The position numbers were made by a program, and so were the translations under genes. A model generated the notes under the pieces. That model searched no databases. It was given only the letters and a program-made list of their open reading frames with translations, and had not been told where the DNA came from. Below, in pieces: positions 12,600-23,691 of a DNA stretch of 64,000 nucleotides (the first letter of the stretch is position 1; each line of letters begins with the position of its first letter). This DNA is from Sarcocystis neurona. Its lineage: Eukaryota; Apicomplexa; Conoidasida; Eucoccidiorida; Sarcocystidae. The stretch is from the NCBI GenBank assembly GCA_000727475.1, contig KL647297.1, positions 2,437,577 through 2,501,576 of the forward strand, given 5' to 3'.

Positions 12600-15140
12600 G
12601 GACGAGCGAAGGTGGGCTACGCGTCTTGTTCGCCCACGCAAGCAGGTCTCGTCGCAGGCTGAAAATGCTCAACCGACAACGGCGACCACGCCTGCACTTC
12701 ACAGTTTCCTCCTGTCCCCCGTGAAGAAGAACAGCAGTTCGCAAGAAGCCCCTGCTGACCCTCTGTAAACGTCTTCCCGAGAAGATCTGCATGCGCAGCC
12801 CTCTCCGCGTGAGGAACTTCTCCACCACACACATGCAAACTCTACGACATGAGTGGAACACACACACACACGTATACACACATTCACACACGCCCATTCG
12901 CTGCGAAGAGAAATCAACTGCACACATACAGATACATACGAAAGCACAGCTTTTCCGGAAGAAGCTGAATATATTCATCCGTATACGTTAATAGACGCAC
13001 ACACATGTTCTTCAAGAGAAGATACGAAGAGAAGCATTTTCCTTGCCTGCGGCTCCCGAGACGCATGCAGCAAGACGCGAGACCTCCCGACCCGTACACG
13101 TAAACGTACAAATTCTTCCCTTTCTCTGTCTGTGTCTCTCTGTGTCTCCGTTTCGCCCTCTATATATACGTCTGTGCATGCATGTGTTTTTTGGCTATTT
13201 TCGAACTATCTGTACAGAGCGGAAGGACTTGTTGACGCATTTCCTCTTCGGATTGGGGGAAAGGGGGGGGGGGCAACGGAAGAAGTACGGGCTCCGACGT
13301 AAAGACGGGCGCCACCACGAGACGTATATTATGTGGGCGCAGCAGTGCACGTGTCCCTTGCTGCCGCCGTGTCAGCAAGTCGCACGCAGCCCATTTCTCG
13401 CGCACGCCAGCTTTCACACAAAAACCGCCGGTTAAAGAGAGGAAGAGGAGAACAAACAAACGCATGCAAGCGCTGTAAGGGCCTGCTGCTGCCTCCTGTG
13501 CTTCTGCCCCCTTTGTTTGTGTGTGTATATCTCTCTGTCTCGCTGTCTGCTTCTCTGTCTCGGTCTCTATATGTGTATATATGTACAGTCACACATACAG
13601 GTGGATACATAGATACGTATGTCTATCCACACACATATATATATATAGATAGATAGATTGATAAAGAGACATGCGCATGTGTCTGTTTGCCTCAAGAACG
13701 AAGTCGTATGCTCATATATATATGTATTTACATATACATATGTGTGTATGTATAAATTTGCACGCAGGCGTATATGCAGGGGTGCACTTTTTGATATGCT
13801 TTCGTAAGACGACTGTGCGCCAAAAATATTAGATTTGTTCCTCGAGACGCTTCCCTCGGGCATTTCCTCTGTCTCGGTAGACACACCCACGCAAATGCAC
13901 GCTTGCAGCCCTATCCACACACGTGTATTTCTAAATACATGTACATGCACACACACACACATATATGTATGTATGCGTACCCATGTGTGTCTACACCTAC
14001 ATAGAGAGAGAGGTATAGAGTTCAAACATATGTATGTATATATATGTGGACGTACATATATTTGCGGGTATGTACGTGCAGAGGTGTCCACGCACAAGAG
14101 AGAGGCATCGGTTCTGTCGTCAGTCCGGGCACCACGACGCAGGCGCAACGAAGAAGAAGACGCGCAGCAGCCGCAGCCCCAGGAAGAGTAGGCAGCTACA
14201 CACACACGCGTAGGAGTTCAACACAACTACAGGCCAGCTGCGTCTTCGTTTCATCTGCACGTTTGCGAGTGTGTATTATCTCCCCACCACGACGCCCTGT
14301 GCAAAAGAGTCCACTTCTCTACATATGCATACGCGTGGGGGTGCCTCCTCTCTTATAGGAAGAGAACACGCACTTCCTTGGCGTCTCTGCGTTTGCAGGG
14401 ATATGCTGCTGACTGACTGGAGCAGAGACATCCACACATACATACATGCATGCATGTGCACGTATTATTCGTCTGCGTCACACCGAGACAGAGAGACATG
14501 TGCGGAACGCCAACACTTGTTCTTCTCTTCGATGTGGCTGTTAGCAAACATTTGCGTGACTTTCCTCGGAGCCGCCCCAGTTCAAATCAAACAAATCTTG
14601 CAACGCCGTCTGCGCTTCGCCGCCTGATACAGCCTTCGCCCGTATGGCCACCTGCAGCACCCCACCAGCCCTCGCCAGTACGCATTCTCGATACAGCACA
14701 AACATGGCCACGCAGCACATACATAGATATATGTATGCGTATACACACACGCGTGTAGATACGTGTGTTCATCTACATGCATACACACACGCGAGAATAT
14801 AGATGCTTGTATATGTATGCATGCATATATATGTTCATTTACTTGCGTATACACAGACATGGATATACGTATACATATGTGTAGATCCACAGAAAGACAC
14901 ATGAACATCTATGACAGATGTAACGTCTTGCAACACAACGCAAACGAATGCCCCCCCCGCGAACATGTATATATGCATATATATATATATATATATGTAT
15001 ATATATGTATATGTATGTGTGTGTACACGTATGTATATATGTATGGGTGTGTCAGATAGGGAGAGACGGAGATTGTTGCTGAAGTCGGGAATTGACTTGC
15101 GGCACACACAAAACAACTTTCGTGTTCTAACAGGGCTCAT
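12600..15140. other. Mixed spacer with short unreliable frames
   Basis: Islands of unique sequence (12.6-12.8, 13.0-13.1, 13.3-13.5, 14.1-14.7 kb) sit between TA, CA and TG microsatellites. Short open frames exist on both strands, but none carries a domain or a convincing pair of splice sites. A (G)10 run is at about 13263-13273. Confidence 0.4.
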
Positions 15141-15144
15141 GTAC

Positions 15145-15560
15145 ACATATAATATTGATCATATGTATGTATGTGTATCATATATATATACATATTCATA
15201 GAAATAGTTACTATCTGTGTATGTATGTGCATACCTTATATATATCTTTATATATACATTCATACAAGTATTAATTATTTGTATATGTATGTGTATGCCC
15301 AGTACAAATATACCAATACATATATATATTTATTATCTCCGTATGTATGTGTATACCTGATACAAATATACGAATACATATATATTTATTATCTCCGTAT
15401 GTATGTGTATACCTAATATATATGCAGACAAATGTTTCTTAGCTGTAAGTGCGTGTGCATACCTAATATATATGTACCTGTAAATGTTTATTCTCTGTAT
15501 ATTCGTGTGTGTTTGTGTGTGTGTGTATACCTAATATGTATATATGTGTATACAAATGAA
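15145..15560. repeat. AT-rich minisatellite, unit about 65-75 bp
   Basis: About six degenerate copies share TATCTCCGTATGTATGTGTATACCT (or close variants) followed by (A)ATATA and CAAATAT/CAAATG. Two adjacent copies near 15338 and 15396 are almost identical. Confidence 0.7.
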
Positions 15561-15721
15561 CACCACACACACGACTGTTCTGTCTGGCTGTCTGTGTGTC
15601 TCTCTCATGCGCCGAATGTCTGACTTTCACCTCTCATTTTATACCTCCAAATATGAAAATATGTAGACACGTATGCGCAGAGAGAGACACACACAGAGAG
15701 AGACGGAGAACCCTTCACATC

Positions 15722-16096
15722 TATACAGATATAGCTATCTATCGATCGATCTATATGTATCTATCTATCTATCTATATGTATCAATCTATCTATCTATCT
15801 ATATCTATCTATCTATATGTATCAATCTATATAGATATATATGTATCTATCTATCTATCTATCTATCTATACGTATCTATCTATCTATCTATCTATATCT
15901 ATCTATCTATATGTATCTATCTATCTATCTATCTATATCTATCTATCTATATGTATCAATCTATCTATCTGTATGTATCTATCTATCTATCTATATGCAT
16001 CTATCTATATCTATCTATATGTATCTATCTATCTATATGTATCAGTCTATCTATCTACATGTATGTATCTATGTCTATCTATCTATCTCTATATAT
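15722..16096. repeat. CTAT/ATCT tetranucleotide array
   Basis: About 375 bp of (CTAT)n interrupted by ATGTAT(C/T)AA spacers at roughly 30-50 bp intervals, giving a higher-order pattern. Frames through it give meaningless Ile-Tyr-Leu-Ser repeats. Confidence 0.9.
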
Positions 16097-16865
16097 ATAT
16101 ATGTACATATGTGACGATGGAAAAGGAGAGAGAGAGTGATATATGGATAGTACTGCGGGCATAAAGTTGCAGAGGTGTCGCTTGACATCTGTGCATTCTA
16201 TTCATCCTGTTGTAGCAGAAGACTAGCAGAGGTGATCCGCGCAGCAGCCGTACTGCACAGACACACACCTACGTACGTATGTATCTATACACGTATATAT
16301 TTATATGGATGAATTTTTGTAAACCGGTGTACGAATTTGTCTACATTTGGCGCCAGGCGAAGGCACAGAACTGACGACTCTCCGCCCTCAGATGATATCG
16401 ACAGCTGCTGACAGCTGCTGCAGGGCCTTCATGCATGTCTTTTCTTCCTTGTGCTGTGCCCAACATCACATAGTGCTGGGCAGTCCAACACATATCCCTG
16501 TCCTACGTACCAACACACCTCCGTCCTCGACCTCTGCCACCCTTCGTGTATACATACACATACACACAGATACATATACACATATACACTCATACCACAT
16601 ACGTATATACGTATATATATGCATAGGTGAATACGTGCAAGTATATCCACATGTGTACACGCACATACGGATATACATAGACATACACACACACATACAC
16701 ACATATACATAGATACACAAATGTATCACATATACATATACATGTATATATGAGTAGGTGCAAGTATATTCATATGAGCATACACTGCTGCATAGATACA
16801 CACACGTAGATACAACCGCCTACATACGCTGCTGTAATAAATGTTAGAATTCCCCGAAGTAAGTC

Positions 16866-16994
16866 TACACGTGTGTGAGAGCACGCAGAAACTCTGTCTG
16901 CTGTGGAGAGGCAGGCAGCAGCAGTGCTTCTGCATGCGTTCTGCAGACAGAGGGCTGCAGTCTCTCCCTCTGCGTGCGCCCTGGGGAGGCGGCC
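16866..16994 (-). CDS. Candidate internal exon, unknown product
   Basis: A C-rich stretch ending CTGCGCAG precedes an open minus frame of 43 codons starting AASPGRTQRERL. It ends at a weak donor (CAC|GTGTAG). No domain is visible. It may belong to the same minus-strand gene as the PHD exon. Another minus frame is open over the same bases. Confidence 0.2.
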
Positions 16995-17509
16995 TGCGCA
17001 GGGGGGGCGAGACTTGCATGTCTACACACGTGTACCCATCCCTTACATATTCTCCTATGTGTATATAATGCGTCTGTGTGTGTGTGTGTTGTACGTGCAT
17101 GTGCGTCATATGTTGATATATGTGCGTCTACAAGACGCAAGGAGATGCACACTTGCCGCGCTGACGCGGGCGGGGATGAAGGGCGAAAAGAAAGGAAGGC
17201 GACGAGCCCGGCAGCAAACTTTCAGAGGCACACACACGCACACACAGACAGGAAGGGGGAGACGGGAAGTTCAAGAAGATATGCAGAACGACAGCGGGAC
17301 ACATACGAAGGCAGGCGGCAGCAGGCAAAGAGACGCGCACTGCTCTACGTGGCTGCCCACCAAACACACTCGGAGAGGAAGACACACGGAAAGACAGATA
17401 CAGAGAGAAGGAGGGGGAGAGATACGGCTGTACCAGAGAAAAGAAGAAGTTCTCATTTTCCAGTACACATATATATATATATCCATCTATATACGTAGAC
17501 ATGGTGGGC

Positions 17510-17930
17510 CCGACGCAGCAAACAGCTGTCTATATCTGTCTACGTGTCTATATCTATATCTATGTGTCTACCCATGGGGGTGTCTACATCTGCCTAACCA
17601 GCCACATCTACCACCTCCCATTGTCTCTCTGTGTATGTTTATCGATATATAGATAGGCTTGTGTGTCTATGTATATCTCTCCGTATTTATCTACCTGTCA
17701 ACCCCGTTGTCTCTGTATATAGATGTATACCACCTGTCTATCTATATCTTCCTCCCTATCTACCTTGCTCTACCGAGCGACCTATCCTCATCGATTCTGG
17801 TCTGCTTATCTATCTACCATGATCTACCTGTCTGCCTATCTTTGCCTACCTATCTTTATCTGCTCACCTATACGTAATACCTACCTAACGATCTATCTAT
17901 CTTGATCTTTATCTACCTTCCTACTATGAA
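17510..17930. repeat. Degenerate TCTA/TCTG microsatellite
   Basis: About 420 bp of interrupted (TCTA)n, (TCTG)n and CTACC repeats, less pure than the 15.7-16.1 kb array. Confidence 0.7.
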
Positions 17931-17939
17931 CATATTTAT

Positions 17940-18460
17940 ACATCTTCTATGCAGCCACCTTTTCATACTGGAACCTCACGTATGTATACATACATATAAA
18001 TGTACGTGTATGTAAATATATATATATATCAATGTGAAGACGCATATATAGATATATGCACATATATACGCAGAGTTGTCCACGCCTGTACAGTGTACTT
18101 ACCCATCTGTCCACCTATCTATCTTTACATATATCTTGTGTGTGGTCATTTTCTCATATTAAACCCTCACGTATGAATATATATATATATATATATCAAT
18201 GTAAAGACCGTCAGACATATATATATATATATATATATGCATATACATATATATATATGAACATATACACATGGGGTTGTGCCCGCACGTGCAGTGGACA
18301 CATATATATACTAGTGTATACACACAATTATGTGTATATATATATATATATAATTGTCGTATGTGGTGATCTTCTCCGATGGAAACTTAGCATACATATA
18401 TATATATATATGAATATATCCCTGTAAAGCAATATACATATATATATGTATGTATAGAAG
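17940..18460. repeat. Three-copy tandem repeat, unit about 190-220 bp
   Basis: A (C/T)TTTTC-AT-ACTGGAACCTCACG-like head followed by (TA)n, a TCAATGT(G/A)AAGAC segment and a GTTGT(C/G)C-CGC-CGT-CAGTG segment. Heads lie near 17955, 18143 and 18365. The third copy is the most diverged. Confidence 0.6.
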
Positions 18461-18530
18461 AGTTCATACATGTATATATGTAGACAGAGAGGTAGAGAGA
18501 GATATGAGAAGATCAACGTTGAGTTCATAC

Positions 18531-18659
18531 GTTGGAGAGGAAGAAGCGCTTTGCCTTGTTGAAAGTTTCTTCGGTGAGGATGGCGTGTTTCGCTGTTTGG
18601 GCGAGGACGCGGTCGTTGAGCTCGCTGGCGAGGAGACTCCACGGAATGTTTGTGCAGAA
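18531..18659 (-). CDS. Candidate internal exon (43 codons), unknown product
   Basis: A long pyrimidine tract ending TCTCTGCAG gives a strong acceptor. The frame then encodes 43 ordinary, non-repetitive residues including IPWSLLASELNDRVLAQTAK and ends FFLSN at a good donor (AAC|GTATGA). Phase is 0 at both ends. The sequence resembles helical protein but I do not recognise the family. It lies upstream, on the same strand, of the 12.2 kb PHD exon and may belong to that gene. A plus-strand frame is also open here. Confidence 0.4.
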
Positions 18660-18689
18660 CTGCAGAGAAAGACGAGACAGGTGAAGAAA

Positions 18690-19480
18690 TACAAGAAGAA
18701 AACTTCCAGAAAAGACGAGAAAAAGCGCCTGGAGACGAAGAGGAAAACCCCCCCGCGCGAGCGAAGGGGGGGGCCGGGGTCCACGCAGGCACGCGCGCGA
18801 AGAAACGACGAGGAAATGCGAGACACGGGGGGTGGGAAGGAGCGGCTAAAAAAAGAGGCGACGTTGAGAAAGGGGGCGTCCTGCGTGCCGGTCGAGGGCA
18901 CTAAGAGCCCACCGGCAGAAGCAGAGTCGCTACAAGCAGACGCAGCAGCAAGGCAGCAGCCAAGACAAGGAAGCGGACAAACAGGAAAAGGAAGCAAAAG
19001 GAAATCACCTGGAAGAGGAGAAGAAAAAAAAGGACCAAACAGAAGGAGACCACCTGGAGAAGAAGAAGAAGAAAGGACAGAAAGGACCACACAGAAGGAG
19101 GACACCTCCAGGAGAAGAAGAAGACGAAAAGACCACACAGAAGGAGACCACCTAGAGTAGAAGAAGAAGAAATGACCAAACAGAAGGAGGACGCCTCCAG
19201 GAGGAGAAGAGAGGACCAAACAAAAGGAAACCACCTCGAGGAGGAGAAGAAGACAAAGAGACCACACAGAAGGAGACCAGCTGGAGGAGGAGGAGGATAA
19301 TTAATGGGAGAAGAAGGGAAAGAGAACGACGAAGCAGCAGCAGCAGCAGAGAAGAAGGAAAAGAGAAAGACGAAGCAGCAGCAGCAGAATTGCAGAAGGA
19401 GAAGAAGTAGAAGGGGGCGAAGAAGAAGAAGAGACCAAGGACGAGGAGGTCAGGAAGACTACGAAGGTGCAGCAGCCGCG
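18690..19480. repeat. Purine-strand-biased GAAGAAGA/GGAGACC minisatellite
   Basis: The plus strand is almost entirely purine with recurring GACC(A)AA(A)CAGAAGGAG(A/G)CC(A/T)CCT units of about 35-45 bp between 19030 and 19300. AGAAGAAG and GCAGCAGCAGAAG stretches follow. Frames on both strands are open, but one gives Lys/Glu/Arg and the other Phe/Leu/Ser repeats, so no protein is called. Confidence 0.6.
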
Positions 19481-20214
19481 GAGTCACCAAGAGCCAGCAG
19501 CAGCAGCAAAACCTCTGCTCCGCTCGTCAGCGGGGAAAGGATCCGCGTATGCGGCCAGCAGGTGCGGATGAGCCCGTCGTTTCTCGAGACAGGCACGCTG
19601 CTGCCTTTTCTCCCCCCCCCCCCCCCGGCCCTTCCGATTTCTCCTTTTCTTCCCCTTCCCCTTCGTCTGGTTGAGAAGCGATAAAAAATGACAGAAATAC
19701 TCGCCAGAGCCACCGGCGTCTCTACTACACACACCAGACACAAGTCCACCCCGCCCGTCCACCCCTCCGCGTCCCCTTCCTGCTGCTTTGAACGTGGAGC
19801 AGAAGGCAAAGCGAAAGACCAATGCACGCCCACGGAAGGGGGGGGGGGTCATCCGCCCTGCTCAGGGGATGCTTCTTCTCGTGGAAAGACCTGCAGCAGC
19901 GGCAGCAGGCGATCGGTGGTCTGCATCCGCCACGCAGACTACTACAAGACAGAGAAAAAGGGAGAGACGCGGGCGCGTGGAAACCGCCAGAAGAGCACTT
20001 GCACACGCTCGTGAGCTTCCGCAGCAGCCAAAGAAGGTCTTGTTTTCCCCCATCAAGGGGGAATGGGCAGCAACTTCCTACACGATGCTTCGACGAGGTT
20101 CATACATCAGTGGAGCTCACTAACACCTTCAAAAAGCTGCGAGTCACGCAGACAACAGATATCTCTCTCTACATCTTCACAAAATCGACCCTCCCACCTG
20201 CACACGTCTAATCA

Positions 20215-20830
20215 ACCAAATTTCTCGCTATACATACATATATATATATGCACATACCGTCATCTGTATATATACGTGTATGCATATTTATAGATATACA
20301 CTGATACGTATTCGCGTATACACATATATATATATATATACATACAAGCGTATATAGTTTCGTCTGTGTGTATATGCGTGTGCACATATATGTATATATA
20401 TATATACATATATACATACATACATACATGTATGCATATGTACAAACATACATGTATACATATATACATACATATATACATCCATGTATACGTATATACA
20501 TATGTACATACATACATCTACATACGTACATATATACATACATACATACATGCATACATACATACACACATACATACATCTCCATACGTACATTCATACA
20601 TACATACATACATGCATACATACATACATACGTACATCATACATACATACATACATACATTACATACATACATACATGCATACATACATACACATATATA
20701 TATATATATATACACATATACATACATACAGACAGACAGGTACACACACATACACGTGCACACATGTATACATATATAAATACACTTATATATATGTGCA
20801 ATATATGTGTAGATTATATTACAGATTGAT
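20215..20830. repeat. CATA/TATA microsatellite block
   Basis: About 600 bp dominated by (CATA)n and (TATA)n. The purest tetranucleotide part is 20395-20720. No exon is supportable. Confidence 0.9.
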
Positions 20831-20844
20831 AGACCCGTGAGTGT

Positions 20845-21579
20845 ATGGAAATTGGGGTTCCGGTCCTTCTACGTGAGCGCACCCTTCGTAGGGAGAGGAA
20901 GAAAAGGCAAGAGAAGCTGGCGAGCACATACAAGAGAAATACAGGCGCACACGCCGAGGACGAAAAGGGGGAGGAGAAAGAGCAGCAGCGAGAGCACTCG
21001 TCGCGCAGATGCAGCAGCAGCAGCACGGGTAGCACGGCAGCAGAATCTTCGGAGGAGTGTCTCTCGTCTGTCGGAGAGAAAAATTCACAGCAGCAGCAGC
21101 GACGCGTCCTGCCGCCGCAACAGCAAGAGGCGTGGGGGACAGGCGCGGCAACAGCAGCTGACCGTTTTATTTCTGGCGTAAACGTATTCTTCGACGGTCC
21201 TCCCATCCAGAACGAGAAGCTTCACGTAATTAACGGCCGCTGCACCCCACATCGCACCAGCAATAGCAGCAGAACACTCACCAGCAGCAGCAGCAGCGCG
21301 GCAGAGCTGCCAACAGTCGCAGCGGCGGCAGCCAGGGGGTGGCAGTGCAGACAACAGCAGCAACAGCAGCAGCCGAAGGCCCAACAGCAGCCGCACAGCC
21401 GTCTACACCAGCACCGGACGCTGCAGCATCTGGAGGTTCAGAGAGAGGCCAACAACGCACAGCAATTCCTGCGACCGTTGAAGCAGCCGCTGTTGCTTCG
21501 GCAAAACAGACCTTCCGGCCTCCCTCCCTACCTCGCACTCACTTGTTTTCGACGTGAGCAGAGAGCAACAGCAATGTAG
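20845..21579 (+). CDS. Possible HAAR-rich plus-strand frame
   Basis: A 244-codon plus-strand frame with a charged, Lys/Arg/Glu-rich N-terminal part, Ser and Gln runs from CAG repeats, and a short non-repetitive stretch (FISGVNVFFDGPPIQNEK). It has a stop but no recognisable domain. An opposing minus frame is open over 21085-21396, so orientation is uncertain. It lies just beyond the 3' end of the SET gene, in the opposite orientation. Confidence 0.2.
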   Translation: MEIGVPVLLRERTLRRERKKRQEKLASTYKRNTGAHAEDEKGEEKEQQREHSSRRCSSSSTGSTAAESSEECLSSVGEKNSQQQQRRVLPPQQQEAWGTGAATAADRFISGVNVFFDGPPIQNEKLHVINGRCTPHRTSNSSRTLTSSSSSAAELPTVAAAAARGWQCRQQQQQQQPKAQQQPHSRLHQHRTLQHLEVQREANNAQQFLRPLKQPLLLRQNRPSGLPPYLALTCFRREQRATAM

Positions 21580-21984
21580 CCACTACATAGCTGCTTCCAT
21601 CCTCCACGTACTTTCGACATATAGATGTAGAGACGTGTGTAGACGCATGCAAATTTGTCTATATGCATATACATACCTATATTGCTGGAGGCGCGGGTAA
21701 ATATACTACGTGTTCCTGCACATCGCTCTCTGTGTACACAGCAGATGGTAGACGAAGAACTGTCTTACCTCCCTCAATGTATGCGTCCCCGTGGACATCA
21801 ACCTAACGCACACATGCAGTTGTACTCGTCTGCAGGTGGCTCGGGCTCCCGGTGGCTAACGAAGTGGGTACTTTCGTGTGAATCGAGCGGCAGACGCAAC
21901 AGCAGCATGCCGCATAACGGCAGAACCTCCCAAGAGGAGAGAGAGGCGCAGCAGCTCGCAAGTGGACACGCGCAGCCCTCTATT

Positions 21985-22135
21985 ATACAGCAGCAGCAGC
22001 ACTTCATGCGGCAGCGGCAGCACCAGCTCATGCGGCAGCAGCGGCAGCACCAGTTCATGCGGCAGCAGCAGCAGCAGTTCATCCAGTAGCAGCAGCAGTT
22101 TACGCGCAGCAGCAGTTCATGCAGCAGCAGCAGCA
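21985..22135. repeat. CAG-based minisatellite with ATGCGG spacers
   Basis: Repeats of (CAG)n interrupted by TTCATGCGG or CTCATGCGG at roughly 30-bp intervals. The array sits at the very 3' end of the SET methyltransferase frame and crosses its apparent stop codon. Confidence 0.75.
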
Positions 22136-23691
22136 GTAGAGGACTGGAGTGTGTTTCGATCTGTGTCAAAGAGACGTGTGTCTGTACAGCTCAAGCGAGG
22201 TATCTGTACACCGGAGCTGCAGAGTGTTGTTTTACCGTCGTATAAGTGAATGTCAAAGATAAACTGCGCGAAGAACGGGTTCTCTCTCTCGCTCTCCTGC
22301 AGCTTCTTTTCCAGGAGCAAACGTGCGTCCGCGCTGCAGCAGGGGACAGCAGCAGCACTTGCAGCCTGCCCCGCTCCTCCTCTGCTTTCACCGGAAAGAC
22401 GCTGCTGCTGCACAAAGCCCTGTTCCCCCTCCCCCGCCGCTGAAGCAGCAACTGCTCCTGCTGCTGCTTCTCCTTCTTCCGTCGCACCAACTCTGCTGCT
22501 TCTTTTCTCTGCTGCTGCTCCCGCTTCTTCTTCACAGGCACTCCCGGCTTCAGCTGGAGCTCGCGCATGCGGTTCGGCTTCTGTTCCTGCTCCTGTGAGC
22601 TGGTGCTCTGTTCCACGCCGACGTTGTTTCGTCTTCTCCTCCTGCAGCGCTGCCTCCTGCTGCTGCTCCTGCTGCATTCGACTACTCTTCAGGTCGTTCT
22701 CCTCCCTGTTCTTCTGTAGCTGTTGCTGCTGTTGCTGTAATACGTCACTATTGCGCCGTTGTTGCTGCAGCAGCGTTCTGTCGCCCTCTTGAGGCGGCTG
22801 CAGTCTACCGTCACCTGCTTGCTGCTGCTGCTTTTGCTGCGGCAAGGAATTCTTGTCAGCCTGCTTCTGCTGCTCTTGCTGCTGCTTGAGTGCGCCGTGG
22901 GTCTCCCACCGCCGCTCCTGCTGCTCCAGCACCTGCTGTTGCCGCTGTGCCTGCAGTGTCCTCCCGCTGCGGCATGTCTGCTGCAACAAACAGAGCTGCT
23001 TATCCTTGCGGTCATCCTCCCGCTGCTGTCGCAGCTGTTGCAGCTGCTGGAGTTGTTGCTGCTGCTGGACTAAGGCCCTGTGACACTGATACGGAGACGG
23101 ATGCGGGACTCGTTCTGCCCTGGCGCAATGCTGCGAGGCGACCGCATGCGCAAGCGCTTTGCAGAGAGCAGCGTCGAAGCCTTCGATTCTCTTCCTGCAC
23201 TGCTCTGCCACCGCGAGGAAGCGATTGCGGCTGCTGCTGTGGCCGGCGCCGACTCTTCCTCGGCAGTTGCTGCTGCCGCAGAAGCAGAGGAACCCATGGC
23301 CGAAGCCGCGCCGCGTAAAGCCGTAGTCATAGGCAATTTCTTCGCCTGCTGCAATATCTCGGTCTGCGAACACTCCCATGCGGTAGGTGCCAGCGACGTC
23401 GACCCGCCGGAGCGCAGAGTTCGGCGAGCAGGAATGATTAATCAGCCGGGCGATGTTGCCCTTGTGTGTGCTGTCGATAAAGACCTGCGGAAGGACCTCC
23501 ATAATATACCAGTGCTGCTGCTCTCCGCGCTGCAGCTCCTGCTGCGAGTACTGCTGCACGCGCTCCAGCAGCAGCCGGCTATCTAGCACTTCGCCTACGT
23601 ACTCGATTATAAGCCGACCTTCCGGGATCGCCTCTCGGGCGAAGACTCCCAAGCCTTTCGCCCCGCTTTCTCCGACGTATATGCTGCTGCT
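22117..23691 (-). CDS. SET methyltransferase gene, exon 12: SET, post-SET and Gln-rich tail
   Basis: Opens after TTTTTGCAG in phase 0. The SET core starts with IYVGESGAKGLGVFA (cofactor-binding GxG region). It carries ARLINHSCSPNSA (the conserved NHSC/PN motif, about 23419-23447) and EIAYDYGF (the catalytic tyrosine motif). Post-SET CFCGSSNC lies at about 23256-23293 and completes a zinc cluster. The core looks catalytically intact. After it comes a tail of several hundred residues with many CAG-encoded Gln runs and Glu/Lys/Arg. The stop is at 22117. An alternative is a splice donor at GACG|GTAAAA (exon end 22236), which would extend the gene further. A stronger pyrimidine tract ending TTTCAG at about 23850 is another possible acceptor, but its phase does not fit exon 11 directly. 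Confidence 0.85.
   Translation of the reverse strand, partial: SSSIYVGESGAKGLGVFAREAIPEGRLIIEYVGEVLDSRLLLERVQQYSQQELQRGEQQHWYIMEVLPQVFIDSTHKGNIARLINHSCSPNSALRRVDVAGTYRMGVFADRDIAAGEEIAYDYGFTRRGFGHGFLCFCGSSNCRGRVGAGHSSSRNRFLAVAEQCRKRIEGFDAALCKALAHAVASQHCARAERVPHPSPYQCHRALVQQQQQLQQLQQLRQQREDDRKDKQLCLLQQTCRSGRTLQAQRQQQVLEQQERRWETHGALKQQQEQQKQADKNSLPQQKQQQQAGDGRLQPPQEGDRTLLQQQRRNSDVLQQQQQQLQKNREENDLKSSRMQQEQQQEAALQEEKTKQRRRGTEHQLTGAGTEAEPHARAPAEAGSACEEEAGAAAEKRSSRVGATEEGEAAAGAVAASAAGEGEQGFVQQQRLSGESRGGAGQAASAAAVPCCSADARLLLEKKLQESERENPFFAQFIFDIHLYDGKTTLCSSGVQIPRLSCTDTRLFDTDRNTLQSSTAAAAA

Noticed and set aside
15596..16164. Long plus frames of Ile-Tyr-Leu-Ser repeats
   Set aside because: Pure translation of the CTAT microsatellite.
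16392..16462. Possible C-terminal minus exon ending LQQLSAAVDII
   Set aside because: Acceptor is weak, and an overlapping minus frame is equally open.
20208..20840. Frames of Tyr-Ile-His-Thr or Met-Tyr-Val-Cys repeats on both strands
   Set aside because: Translation of CATA/TATA repeats.
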